Below, piece by piece: positions 8,897 through 17,842 of a stretch of DNA of 64,000 nt; position 1 is the stretch's first letter; each line of letters opens with the position of its first letter. The position numbers and the translations under genes were made by a program. The stretch is from NCBI RefSeq assembly GCF_024623325.1, contig NZ_JANJZD010000019.1, positions 56,262 to 120,261 on the forward strand, in the 5' to 3' direction. The notes beneath the pieces are model-generated. The model ran no database searches. It was not told the DNA's origin and worked only from the letters and a program-made list of their open reading frames with translations. The stretch is from Acetatifactor muris (GTDB taxonomy: Bacteria; Bacillota; Clostridia; Lachnospirales; Lachnospiraceae).

Positions 8897-8930
8897 CGTA
8901 ACAGTTCGGACAGCTTCTGAACTGTTACGT
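8897..8930. repeat. Palindromic element, copy 2 (GTAACAGTTC family)
   Basis: ACGTAACAGTTC (8897-8908) pairs perfectly with GAACTGTTACGT (8919-8930). The loop GGACAGCTTCT shares CAGCTT with copy 1 at 4491-4522. It lies 80 bases after the GH4 stop, and the + strand continues TTTTCATTTGT, so here it could also serve as the GH4 terminator. Confidence 0.65.
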
Positions 8931-8953
8931 TTTCATTTGTCCGGAAAAGCGGT

Positions 8954-8981
8954 TTGTCGTTGTTATATTTCCCATTATAAT
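8954..8981 (+). promoter_or_regulatory. Promoter for the AAA-ATPase gene at 9028
   Basis: A TTGTCG -35 (8954-8959) and a perfect TATAAT -10 (8976-8981) with a 16-base spacer lie about 45 bases before the start codon. Confidence 0.6.
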
Positions 8982-9027
8982 TACATTAAAAAGAAATCGT
9001 TTTATCTGCTGGAAGGAGAAGTACCAG

Positions 9028-10602
9028 ATGGGAATCTATGTGAACCCGGTAAACAGGGCTTTTATCATGTCAAGATTTTCTGAGATTTATATAGACAAAA
9101 GTATGCTGATTGAGCGAATAAACGAATTGTATAATACAGAAAAGCGTTTTATCTGTGTCAGCAGACCCCGTCGCTTCGGAAAATCTATGGCCGCGAATAT
9201 GTTAGCCGCCTATTACAGCCGGGGCTGTGATTCGGCAAAGCTTTTTGCCGGCTTGAAAATAGAAACAGCAGCCTCTTTCCCGCACCACTTAAACCGTCAT
9301 AATGTCATTCGTCTGGACATCCAGCAGTTTCTGGAATCCAGACGGGACCTCCCCACATTTATTGCCGAAATTGAACGGGCCGTCAGGGAAGAACTGGCAG
9401 AGGTTTTTCCCGAATGTGGTGAGTTTCCTGCCGATTCCAGGCTTAAAACTGTGCTGAACAAAGTTTTCAGCCGGACCGGACAGAGCTTCATTTTCATTAT
9501 CGACGAGTGGGACTGTGTATTCCGCGTTGCAAAGGAACAGCAGGAAACGCAGAAGGAATATCTTGATTTCCTCAGGGGGCTTTTCAAAGGCCAGGATTAT
9601 ACGGAACTGGTGTATATGACGGGAATCCTGCCTGTCAAAAAATACGGGGAGCATTCAGCTCTGAATATTTTTGATGAGTATTCCATCATCGAGCCAAAGG
9701 GACTCGGAGCGTATTTTGGCTTTACTGAAGAAGAGGTACGGCGGGCCTGTCAGAGGCATAGTCTGGATTATACAGAAATGGAAAAATGGTATAACGGCTA
9801 CCTGCTGGAAGGCAGCCATATTTATAATCCTAAATCCGTTGCGGATGCATTGATCTGGAAAAAATTCAAAAGCTACTGGACTGGCACTGAAACATATGAG
9901 GCACTGAAAATTTATATTGATTTGAATTTTGACGGACTTCGGGAAGCAATTATCGGAATGCTGAGCGGCATTCACTTTCAGATAGACACTTCTACTTCCC
10001 AGAACGACATGACCACTTTTCGGACAAAAGATGATGTCCTGACCCTGCTTATCCATCTGGGATATCTTGCATATGACGAAAACGCAGAAGAAGTCTTCAT
10101 TCCCAATCAGGAAATCGCCCAGGAGTTCCTGCGGGCAATCAAAATCGGCGGATGGGATGGACTTATGCAGGCTTTTCGCCAATCCGAGGAGCTCCTGAAA
10201 CACACCTGGGCTCTGGATGGAAAAGCAGTAGCCGAAGGCATGGAAACAATCCATAACGAAACCGCCTCCATGCTGAAATACAACGATGAGAATTCCCTCA
10301 CCTGTACCGTTCTGATTGCATATTACAGCGCCAAAGCATACTATCTGAATCCCGTTCTGGAGATGCCTTCTGGAAAGGGCTTTGCCGATGTGGTATACTT
10401 GCCCAGGCGAAATACACACAGACCTGCTCTGGTGGTGGAACTGAAATGGGATAAATCGGCGGAAGGCGCCTTGCAGCAGGTGAAAGATAAACAGTATGCC
10501 CACTGGTTAAAAGGGTATACCGGCGATATTCTTCTGGTCGGGATAAATTATGACCGGGAATCCAAAGCTCATGAATGCGTCATTGAAAAATATATATGTT
10601 GA
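9028..10602 (+). CDS. AAA-ATPase-like / PD-(D/E)XK nuclease family protein
   Basis: The 524-residue protein belongs to the same broad family as the genes at 1-2210 and 12171-13901 but to a distinct subgroup: VSRPRRFGKSMAANMLAAYYSRGCDS replaces the GKTLNLSML form. It continues with FIIDEWDCVFR (Walker-B-like), FGFTEEEV, KWYNGYLL and a C-terminal GFADVVYLP...LVVELKW nuclease-like core (D...E-x-K). GGAAGGAGAAG precedes the ATG, and a promoter lies at 8954-8981. A truncated relative from the same subgroup is at 34701-34958. The 39-base gap to the SDR gene suggests co-transcription. The function is unknown. Confidence 0.87.
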   Translation: MGIYVNPVNRAFIMSRFSEIYIDKSMLIERINELYNTEKRFICVSRPRRFGKSMAANMLAAYYSRGCDSAKLFAGLKIETAASFPHHLNRHNVIRLDIQQFLESRRDLPTFIAEIERAVREELAEVFPECGEFPADSRLKTVLNKVFSRTGQSFIFIIDEWDCVFRVAKEQQETQKEYLDFLRGLFKGQDYTELVYMTGILPVKKYGEHSALNIFDEYSIIEPKGLGAYFGFTEEEVRRACQRHSLDYTEMEKWYNGYLLEGSHIYNPKSVADALIWKKFKSYWTGTETYEALKIYIDLNFDGLREAIIGMLSGIHFQIDTSTSQNDMTTFRTKDDVLTLLIHLGYLAYDENAEEVFIPNQEIAQEFLRAIKIGGWDGLMQAFRQSEELLKHTWALDGKAVAEGMETIHNETASMLKYNDENSLTCTVLIAYYSAKAYYLNPVLEMPSGKGFADVVYLPRRNTHRPALVVELKWDKSAEGALQQVKDKQYAHWLKGYTGDILLVGINYDRESKAHECVIEKYIC

Positions 10603-10640
10603 AAACAATAGAATACTGTAGCGTGAAAGGAGCAGTTATC

Positions 10641-11684
10641 ATGAAGAAAGCATTGTTTATCGGCGGAACAGGAACCATCAGCACTGCCATTGTAAATCGA
10701 CTGACTCAGGATCCCCTCTGGGAAGTCTGGCTCCTCAATCGGGGAATCCACAAGAGAGATTTACCGGACAACGTCCGCCTGATTACCGCAGATATCCACA
10801 ACGAACAGGATGTGGCTGAAAAGCTAAAGGATCTCACCTTTGATGCCGTCTGCGAATTTATCGGTTTTACTGTAAAAGATGTGGAACGGGATTACAGACT
10901 TTTCCAGGGTAAGACAAAGCAGTATATTTATATAAGCTCTGCCTCCGCCTATCACAAGCCTGCGGCAAATTATATCATCACGGAGGGAACCACCCTTGCC
11001 AATCCCCACTGGCAGTATTCCAGAGATAAAATTGTCTGCGAAGAATTTCTGATGCAGAAGTATCGGGAAGAAGGGTTCCCTGTCACAATCGTAAGACCCA
11101 GCCATACCTATGACGAGCGGAGAATTCCTCTGGGCGTACACGGAGACGGCGGTTCCTGGCAGGTAATCAGACGTATGATGGAGGGAAAGCCTGTCATCAT
11201 TCCGGGCGACGGCACCTCCCTGTGGACCCTCACCTTCAACCGGGATTTCGCCATCGGCTACACCGGCCTGATGGGAAACCGCCGGGCCATCGGAGAAGCT
11301 TTCCATATCACCGGTGACGAGGCCCTGACCTGGAACCAGATTTATGCAACTGTGGCAGATGCCCTGAACGTAAAGCTGAACGCCTGTCATGTGTCATCCG
11401 AGTTCCTGGCCGCAGCCGGCATTCCGTACGGCTATGATTTCGAAGGCAGCCTCATTGGTGACAAAGCTGTCTCCGTTGTCTTCGACAACACCAAATTAAA
11501 AAGGGTAGTGCCAGACATGAGAACTACTGTCCGTTTCGACCAGGGTGTACAGATTGCTCTTGACTATATTCTGGCCCATCCGGAAGAATGTCAGACGCCG
11601 GATCCGGCTTTTGACGCCTGGTGTGATCGGGTGATTAATGTGCTGGAGAGAGCGAAAAAGGAGATGGAAGACAGCGGGAAGTAA
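10641..11684 (+). CDS. NAD(P)-dependent epimerase/dehydratase-like protein (extended SDR)
   Basis: The 347-residue protein begins with a Rossmann motif, LFIGGTGTISTAIV (GxxGxxS variant). It has YISSASAYHKP followed by YSRDK, matching the Tyr-x-x-x-Lys catalytic pair of short-chain dehydrogenases. The middle (TIVRPSHTYDERR, PGDGTSLWTLTFNRDFA, GEAFHITGDEALTWNQI) resembles nucleotide-sugar epimerase-like and CSP41-like extended SDRs. The start was moved to MKKALFIGG, preceded by GAAAGGAG, rather than an ATG 15 codons earlier that overlaps the preceding stop. The substrate is not predictable. Confidence 0.8.
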   Translation: MKKALFIGGTGTISTAIVNRLTQDPLWEVWLLNRGIHKRDLPDNVRLITADIHNEQDVAEKLKDLTFDAVCEFIGFTVKDVERDYRLFQGKTKQYIYISSASAYHKPAANYIITEGTTLANPHWQYSRDKIVCEEFLMQKYREEGFPVTIVRPSHTYDERRIPLGVHGDGGSWQVIRRMMEGKPVIIPGDGTSLWTLTFNRDFAIGYTGLMGNRRAIGEAFHITGDEALTWNQIYATVADALNVKLNACHVSSEFLAAAGIPYGYDFEGSLIGDKAVSVVFDNTKLKRVVPDMRTTVRFDQGVQIALDYILAHPEECQTPDPAFDAWCDRVINVLERAKKEMEDSGK

Positions 11685-11829
11685 GTCTGCGGATATCTGA
11701 GAATGTTATGGAGGCGGCAAATGTAGATCAAATTTTTCTGTTACGTTTGCCGTTTTCTGCTTTCGGCGGTTTCAGATTTTCTGTCTAAATCAGGCAACAC
11801 ATATAAACTACTTGTCATTATAATGGCCT

Positions 11830-11976
11830 CTACGGTTCCGGCTTTCCGGCACCAGCAAAAGGAGAGCGACTTATTGCTTTCAGTAAATCATTGATCTTCC
11901 TGAGTGTCTTTTTATCCTGTCCCTGCCAGTAAATATAATCGCTCCATCCGTCTTCCGTGAAGTTATAGTCACTCAT
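11830..11976 (-). pseudogene. Truncated YoeB/Txe-type toxin remnant
   Basis: A 48-codon frame reads DGWSDYIYWQGQDKKTL, then KINDLLKAISRSPFAGAGKPEP, then stop. This matches the first half of the YoeB family (about 85 residues; E. coli YoeB has WDDYLYWQ...KINELIKD...PFEGKGKPEP). The C-terminal half with the catalytic Glu/Arg/His/Tyr residues is absent in every frame downstream. The start overlaps the antitoxin frame by 8 bases, the usual antitoxin-toxin layout. It should have no endoribonuclease activity. Confidence 0.75.
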
Positions 11977-12184
11977 CTTCCGCCAGTTCCTCCAATTCCT
12001 CCATCGTTTTCACTACAAGCTTGCCTTCTTCTGCCTGTCTGAAAGAATGATGAAGACGTTCCATTTTTGATTCGGAATAAAATGGATCTATTGGAGCTTC
12101 TATTGTAAACGGAATGCGCCTCAGCCTTAATGCAGTCAGATTTCTTTCAAACAGAATAACACTGGGAAAGTTACTTCCGAACAT
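11969..12184 (-). pseudogene. N-terminally truncated RelB/DinJ-like antitoxin remnant
   Basis: The 71-codon frame ends RRIPFTIEAPIDPFYSESKMERLHHSFRQ...VVKTMEELEEL, typical of the C-terminal, toxin-binding half of RelB/DinJ-type antitoxins that pair with YoeB. The N-terminal ribbon-helix-helix part of about 30 residues is missing: similarity stops where the frame runs into the 3' end of the AAA-ATPase gene (overlap 12171-12184). No good ribosome binding site is present. Together with the toxin fragment it is a decayed module. Confidence 0.65.
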
Positions 12185-13901
12185 CTCCCCATACCCTGTC
12201 GGCTCCGCCGATCAGCACTTTCTTCCCACAGAATGCAAAACCATACTTCCGGATCCGCTCTTCCGAAATTCCCCCTGCAATCAGGTCCGCCTGATATTCC
12301 TTCTCCTCAATCTGCCGCAGCGCCGCCTGCACCGTGTCAGAAAGCTCCTTTTCCTCCTCACTCTGGACCTTGAACTCGATAATAATTGCGTGCCCTTTAT
12401 AGTCCTTCGGTTCCAGCACCACATCGTACCTGCCAAAGCCGCTCTCCCGGTTGGAAGTCACCGTATACCGGTCGGAAAGTTCAACCATCAGTCCCAGGAC
12501 GAAGCCATGGTAAAAGCGTTCCGGTTCTTCCTCTGACGGGCTCTTTCCCGTATCGAAGTAGCTGAATGACTGTAAGGCCACCTTATTCATATAAGTATTC
12601 ATCCCCTTCACATCATCAGCCATCAGCGCCTGAAGGAAAGCGTTGTTCACCCTGCGACATCCGTTAAACCAGCCTTCTATCATCCGCGCAAACATAACCC
12701 GGACCTCCAGATTGGTAAGCTTCAGCTCAAATTCCGCCTTTCCCTGTGCAACATTAAATTCATGGCGAACCATCTTCAGATACCCGCTGGCAAACAGGAG
12801 GCTCCACACCGCATCATCTCCCCCGGAATGTCCTCCTTCCGTATCCAACAGACTGAAGACAATCTGCTCATCCATTTCGGTACAAAATGTTTCACCCCGC
12901 AGCAGACCCTCCATTGTCATTTTGATTTCCGGACTCCCTTCCCGGATTAGAAGTCCAACCAGGCTGTTGCTGCTGGTATTCGCCCAGTAAGTGCCAATCT
13001 CCCTTTTATCCAGAAAATGCGTAATTGACCATGGATTATAAATATCCGTCATTTTTCCAAAGGTAAAGCCATCATACCAGTCTTTTACCTGTTGTTTTTG
13101 ATTTGATAAACCAAATTCATCCAACGAGCCAAATACTTCTTCTTCCGTAAATCCAAAGCAATCCGCATACTTTTCTGATGTTGCCGTGACCACTTCCAGA
13201 TTATTCATATCGGAAAAAATAGACTCTTTACTGATCCTGGTAATACCCGTCATAACCGCGCGTCCCAGACAGGAATTCGTTTTAAAAGTGGAATTGAACA
13301 GACTTCTGATAAAGAATACCATTTCCTTCCAATATCCGCTTACATATGCTTCCTGCATGGGTGTGTCGTATTCATCCAGCAGAACAATCACCTTTTTCCT
13401 ATAATATCGACAAAGAAAGTCCGATATCCTGTGAATCGCCCATATCGCTGTCTCTTCCTCCATGTCCCATCTCACACTTCGGTAATAGGCCTTCTCACTT
13501 TCTGTCAAAAGTTCACTGTCAAGCAAAAAGAGATTCTGATTGTAAATTTCTTCCAAAATGTGATTGACAGATTGCTTCGCTGCCCGAAAATTAGTATCCT
13601 TTACATTGGCAAAGGACAGGCTGATCACCGGATAGGTCCCCTGCAGCTGTCGATATTTTTCATCTTCCCAAATGCAGAGCCCCTCAAAAAGGTCGCCTCT
13701 CTCCGCATACCTGACCGAAAAAAACTTCTCCAGCATACTCATGTTCAATGTCTTGCCAAAGCGCCTGGGCCGCGTGATCAAAGTCACACTGTCTCCGCTC
13801 TCCCACCAGTCCCGTATCAGCTTTGTCTTGTCAATATAGAAACACCCTGTCTCCCGAACTGTCTCAAAGTCCTGATTCCCAATGCCCACCTTTTTTCTCA
13901 T
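12171..13901 (-). CDS. AAA-ATPase-like / PD-(D/E)XK nuclease family protein
   Basis: The 576-residue protein has CFYIDKTKLIRDWW, RPRRFGKTLNMSMLEKFF (P-loop), VIVLLDEYDTPMQEAY (Walker-B-like), GITRISKESIFSDMNNLEV, KDWYDGFTFG and a C-terminal ESGFGRYDVVL...AIIIEFKV (D...E-x-K nuclease-like core). It is closer to the gene at 504-2210 than to the one at 9028. AAGGAG lies 8 bases before the ATG. A weak promoter (GGCCAA-inverted -35 at 13981-13986 and TATAAA at 13957-13962, 18-base spacer) may drive it. Its 3' end abuts the antitoxin remnant, suggesting it was inserted there. The function is unknown. Confidence 0.87.
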   Translation of the reverse strand: MRKKVGIGNQDFETVRETGCFYIDKTKLIRDWWESGDSVTLITRPRRFGKTLNMSMLEKFFSVRYAERGDLFEGLCIWEDEKYRQLQGTYPVISLSFANVKDTNFRAAKQSVNHILEEIYNQNLFLLDSELLTESEKAYYRSVRWDMEEETAIWAIHRISDFLCRYYRKKVIVLLDEYDTPMQEAYVSGYWKEMVFFIRSLFNSTFKTNSCLGRAVMTGITRISKESIFSDMNNLEVVTATSEKYADCFGFTEEEVFGSLDEFGLSNQKQQVKDWYDGFTFGKMTDIYNPWSITHFLDKREIGTYWANTSSNSLVGLLIREGSPEIKMTMEGLLRGETFCTEMDEQIVFSLLDTEGGHSGGDDAVWSLLFASGYLKMVRHEFNVAQGKAEFELKLTNLEVRVMFARMIEGWFNGCRRVNNAFLQALMADDVKGMNTYMNKVALQSFSYFDTGKSPSEEEPERFYHGFVLGLMVELSDRYTVTSNRESGFGRYDVVLEPKDYKGHAIIIEFKVQSEEEKELSDTVQAALRQIEEKEYQADLIAGGISEERIRKYGFAFCGKKVLIGGADRVWGDVRK

Positions 13902-14241
13902 AATGGGAGCTCCTTTCCTGTAGTTACCGGCTTATCTGTCCCTGAATCATATCATTTTTATAGTATATCCTTTCCTGCACGGCCAAACTCACCTTTACAA
14001 TACTCCAATGCAGTTGATAACTTGATTTTAGCATAGTTGGTTGGAAGAATCCATCTTATTTTCGAGATTATCCGTTGACCACAGTGCCGGCTTAAGATAA
14101 AATGGCTATATGAGACAGAATTAAGATAATGGAAGTAAAAGCAGGGAATACAGAAAGGAACATTGTACAGATAAGTTAACCCGGCTGTTTGAGAAGGAGC
14201 AGGCGTTTTATCTTGATAAATGCAGATATTTTTACTGATAT
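13902..14241. other. Gene-free interval between the AAA-ATPase gene and the polysaccharide operon
   Basis: Apart from the weak minus-strand promoter near 13957-13986, I see no coding frame with a plausible start and no convincing terminator. The polysaccharide operon ends at its left edge at 14242 without a clear intrinsic terminator. Confidence 0.4.
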
Positions 14242-15369
14242 TCAGTGAACATACGCTTTTATCTCTCTGATCACTTCTTCCTGCTCCTCCGCCGTCAGAT
14301 AAGGGTGCATTGGCAGCGCCAGCACTCTCCGGCACAAATCCGCTGTCACGGGCAATTCCACCTTGACGCAGTCAAGCCCTGCAAATGCTCCCTGCATGCT
14401 CATGGGTCTGGGATAATATACCATTGTGGGAATTCCCTTCTCCTTCAGATATGCCTGTAATCTGTCCCGCTCCTCTTTATCCTTCAGCAGAATGGAATAC
14501 TGTGCCCAGCTGGAGTAAAATCCTTCTCTGACAATCGGAGCCTTCACCACTTCACGCAGTCCTTCCGTATAACGGTGGGCAACTTTATTCACATCCGTCA
14601 GCTCATATTCGTCAAAAGCCTTTAACTTTACCTGCAAAACCGCCGCCTGCAGTGTATCCAGCCTGGAATTCATTCCAATTCGCACATTGTCGTATTTGTC
14701 CGCACCTTTCCCGTGAATGCGGTAAGAACGAAGCAATGCCGCCCATTCATCGTTGTCGGTAAAAATTGCGCCGCCGTCTCCGTAACAGCCCAGGGGCTTC
14801 GCCGGGAAAAAGGAAGTGGTGGATATGTCTCCAAAGCTGCAGGCCCTGCGCGCTCCGATTCGCCCCCCAAAGCCCTGGGCGCCGTCTTCCAGAATGAAAA
14901 GATTATACTTCTCCGCAATCTGGCGAATCTCCGGGTAATCTGCCGGCTGTCCGAACAGGTCCACCGCCACGATTACACGCGGGGTTAACTTTCCTTCTCC
15001 CTTTACCTGCAGAATGGCTTCTTCCAGCGAGGATGGGGACATGTTAAAAGTGTCTTCTTCCACGTCTACAAATATGGGAACTGCCCCTTCATAAGCCGGT
15101 GTCTCTCCGGATGCAAAAAAAGTGAAATCCGGCACGAACACAGCGTCTCCCGGGCCGATGTTCCAGACCATCAGCGCAAGAGTCAGGGCGTCGGTTCCGT
15201 TACCGCAGGTGATGCAGTGCTTTGTTCCCACGTAAGCGGATAATTGTTCTTCCAGTTCGGTTACCTGGCTGCCGGAGATGAAGTTCCCGGTGGTCAGGAC
15301 CTGCTGGATTGCGGGGGCCATTTGTGGTTTTAAAATTTGGTATTGTTTCTGTAAATCTCGAAATTGCAT
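14242..15369 (-). CDS. DegT/DnrJ/EryC1 aminotransferase, WbpE-like
   Basis: The 375-residue PLP enzyme has FRDLQKQYQ at the start, CGNGTDALTLAL (phosphate-binding region), EDGAQGFGG (Asp that contacts the PLP ring) and SFFPAKPLGCYGDGG containing the Schiff-base Lys. Line by line it resembles P. aeruginosa WbpE (IDLKNQQ..., CANGTDALQ, SFFPSKPLGCYGDGGAIFT, PMHPYL). WbpE installs the 3-amino group on UDP-3-keto-GlcNAcA using glutamate. With the WbpA, B, D and I homologues in the same operon this gives all five steps to UDP-ManNAc(3NAc)A. It is the promoter-distal gene of the operon. Confidence 0.85.
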   Translation of the reverse strand: MQFRDLQKQYQILKPQMAPAIQQVLTTGNFISGSQVTELEEQLSAYVGTKHCITCGNGTDALTLALMVWNIGPGDAVFVPDFTFFASGETPAYEGAVPIFVDVEEDTFNMSPSSLEEAILQVKGEGKLTPRVIVAVDLFGQPADYPEIRQIAEKYNLFILEDGAQGFGGRIGARRACSFGDISTTSFFPAKPLGCYGDGGAIFTDNDEWAALLRSYRIHGKGADKYDNVRIGMNSRLDTLQAAVLQVKLKAFDEYELTDVNKVAHRYTEGLREVVKAPIVREGFYSSWAQYSILLKDKEERDRLQAYLKEKGIPTMVYYPRPMSMQGAFAGLDCVKVELPVTADLCRRVLALPMHPYLTAEEQEEVIREIKAYVH

Positions 15370-15394
15370 AGTGTTTTATATCCTTCCTGCAAAC

Positions 15395-16639
15395 TTAATC
15401 ACAAATATTTACATTTTTTACGCCGGTCGCCAATGTTCTTCTCATAGCAATATTGTTCGGTCGTATATCTGCAAACCCTGCTGCAATGGCTATAAAATAT
15501 GTAACAACAACATTATAGTCATAAAGCGGATTTCCAAAAAAGCCATAAATAATCACAAATACCTGCATATAGAAAGAAAAGAAACTACTCATTTGACTTC
15601 CTTCGTTAATTGATCTGCCTTTTATCCTCACATATGTCATACGCAAAGTAAGCCATAATGCCAACAGCAATATAATAAGTCCTACAATTCCCTGTTCAGC
15701 CCACATTTGTAAATATATATTATGTCCCAGATGTCCATCATAAGTAAATTTACCAACTGAATTTACACCACTTCCAAGAAAAGGTCTCTCTCTTATGGTC
15801 AATAACATTCCATTCATAATTCGTACTCTTGTAAATATAGAAAAATAAAATAAATCATATAACTGTTTATAAAATATAATGCACAACAGTATAATGGGAA
15901 AAAAAGTCACACTGCTTGTTATTAATAATTTTCTTTTAATTGCCTTTCTGCAAGTTGCACAGTATACTGCCAATATTGACAAAAATGCGGCAATTAATAA
16001 GCCTTTTTTCCCAGTAAACAGCATTCCGCCCCAAGAAGCATAAAATAAAATACGTGTTAACTTGTTTCCGTGCCCCACACGCAATTCTGCGAAAAACAAG
16101 CCGATCAATATTGCAAAAAAAAAGGCATTTGTACCCGTCTGACCAGAAATCCCCGCATAAAAATTAAATTCCTTTGCCCATCGCACTACTGTCTGCTGTA
16201 CATTATCTGTATAGAAATACCGGGTAATTTTTAATGCTTGTTCAGTAAAAATAACACTAAAGTAAGTAAATATCAAATGAAAAAGACATCCGGCTTTAAT
16301 CCATTTATAAAAAACAGTTTGCCATCCGGAAAGTTGTGTAAACCAAAAACCTATTGCAATAAAATTTAAATATACTATCGAAAATTTTACAGCATCAGCA
16401 ATGCTTATTGCATAAAAAACCGTAAAGAACATATCAATTATCAGGACGACAAAAAGCCCCCACCAAGCCCTGTTGTTTATCCTAACTTCACAATATATCC
16501 CTTCCAAAATAATCATAAAAAAAATTACATCCATTATTAAGTATAAAAAATTATCATTAGCAAACAAATGCTTAAAACATATGTAAAACATCACATATGC
16601 AAACCAGACATTATAAATAACATTTTTTCTTTTTTTCAT
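15395..16639 (-). CDS. O-antigen/capsule polymerase (Wzy-like)
   Basis: The 414-residue protein has 10-12 hydrophobic segments spread over its length. A large central loop is followed by RVRIMNGMLLTIRERPFLGSGVNSVGKF and HLGHNIYLQMWAEQGIVGLIILLLAL, which is the O-antigen ligase/polymerase (Wzy_C) signature of a periplasmic-type loop with conserved Gly and His. The DNA is very AT-rich, as is usual for polymerase genes. It probably links lipid-carried repeat units on the outer face of the membrane. It lies between the flippase group and the WbpE-like gene. Confidence 0.82.
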   Translation of the reverse strand: MKKRKNVIYNVWFAYVMFYICFKHLFANDNFLYLIMDVIFFMIILEGIYCEVRINNRAWWGLFVVLIIDMFFTVFYAISIADAVKFSIVYLNFIAIGFWFTQLSGWQTVFYKWIKAGCLFHLIFTYFSVIFTEQALKITRYFYTDNVQQTVVRWAKEFNFYAGISGQTGTNAFFFAILIGLFFAELRVGHGNKLTRILFYASWGGMLFTGKKGLLIAAFLSILAVYCATCRKAIKRKLLITSSVTFFPIILLCIIFYKQLYDLFYFSIFTRVRIMNGMLLTIRERPFLGSGVNSVGKFTYDGHLGHNIYLQMWAEQGIVGLIILLLALWLTLRMTYVRIKGRSINEGSQMSSFFSFYMQVFVIIYGFFGNPLYDYNVVVTYFIAIAAGFADIRPNNIAMRRTLATGVKNVNICD

Positions 16640-16669
16640 ATCAACTCTTCACTTTACAGCCATTTACCA

Positions 16670-17842
16670 TTACTTATGCACTAATCGTTTTACCTGATTC
16701 CAAAGTCCTGTCTTTATAAGCGCCTTCTTAATTAACTTTCTTATTTTTCCTTTTAAACCACCGCCCAAATACTTTTTACATATAAAAGCAAATCCTCTGT
16801 CTAAATAATCTTCCCAAAACTTATCATAATTGTTCGGTCGCTTTACCGGGTTTCTCAGTGAAGGCTGCATACAATCCTCAATTTCAGTCTCCACCACAAT
16901 AACATTTTCTGATATATGGGAAAAATACTCCTGCCCTTCAGGCGTATTGACTAAAACCAGTGAAACGCCTTTATCATCATCAAACTCCGGGAATACGTGT
17001 TCAATTCCCCAAAAATCTCCTATTGTAATGTCACTTTTCCGATATAAATTGGCATACTTACACGAAAAGCATGAATTTCTCAAAATAAAAGAAGAAAAAA
17101 AAGCCTGAAAAAAAAAGTCATAACTGGGGCTTTCCAGGTATTCTTTTTGATTCATCTGAATTTTCATACTAAATTCATGCCATCCCCAAAGTTTATCCCG
17201 GAAATAAATATTCTGGATTTTTCTCTTTCTACTGATATATGCCAAATAATCCTTCCACACCCGCGGACTGTTTACGCCATGACAAATCAGATCACAGGTC
17301 ACAAGTCCATCTTTTTTACAGTCTTTCAGATACTGTTTCAATCCATCCACCTGACATGGACATCCCGTGAACAGAACCGTTTTATCCGCCATCAAGTCTT
17401 CTTTTACAGACTTGAAAATACCAGCCAGATTACTCTGAACATATTTAGAGCCCTGCATTTTACAGACATCACCAAGGCTCTCTCCCCTTAAATGAAGTAC
17501 TTGAAAATCTTCGTCAAAACATGCTCCATATACAGTTCCACCTCTTTGAATGATATCTTTTGCCAATTCATAAAATACTCCTCCAGAGCTACTATTCCTA
17601 CGTATATTTTCGTCTCTGTTTTTAACAGCGAATGCTTTTAAATCCTTTTTTTCTCCCTTACCCTCCTGATTATTTAATGGACACACACTCCTGCAGCGTC
17701 CACAATCTATACATTTTTTCTCATCAATGTATGGATACTCAAAACCATGAGCATCACTCTTCATTGTAATTGCCCCCACCGGACAAATAGACATACACGC
17801 TGAGCAGCCGCAACAATCTTCTTTTTCTCTAAACAGCTCCAT
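16670..17842 (-). CDS. Coenzyme F420 hydrogenase/dehydrogenase beta-subunit family ferredoxin-like protein
   Basis: The 390-residue protein has two N-terminal 4Fe-4S motifs (Cys 10/13/16/20 and Cys 44/47/50/54, each CxxCxxCxxxCP). The family core follows: RNSSSGGVFYELAKDI, TVLFTGCPCQVDGLK, LICHGVNSP, and SCFSCKYANLYRKSDITIGDFWG. In surface polysaccharide loci this family is commonly found beside a PF04230 pyruvyl transferase, as it is here (19884-20951). Its exact reaction in glycan synthesis is not established. The first 14 bases overlap the end of the flippase gene. Confidence 0.85.
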   Translation of the reverse strand: MELFREKEDCCGCSACMSICPVGAITMKSDAHGFEYPYIDEKKCIDCGRCRSVCPLNNQEGKGEKKDLKAFAVKNRDENIRRNSSSGGVFYELAKDIIQRGGTVYGACFDEDFQVLHLRGESLGDVCKMQGSKYVQSNLAGIFKSVKEDLMADKTVLFTGCPCQVDGLKQYLKDCKKDGLVTCDLICHGVNSPRVWKDYLAYISRKRKIQNIYFRDKLWGWHEFSMKIQMNQKEYLESPSYDFFFQAFFSSFILRNSCFSCKYANLYRKSDITIGDFWGIEHVFPEFDDDKGVSLVLVNTPEGQEYFSHISENVIVVETEIEDCMQPSLRNPVKRPNNYDKFWEDYLDRGFAFICKKYLGGGLKGKIRKLIKKALIKTGLWNQVKRLVHK

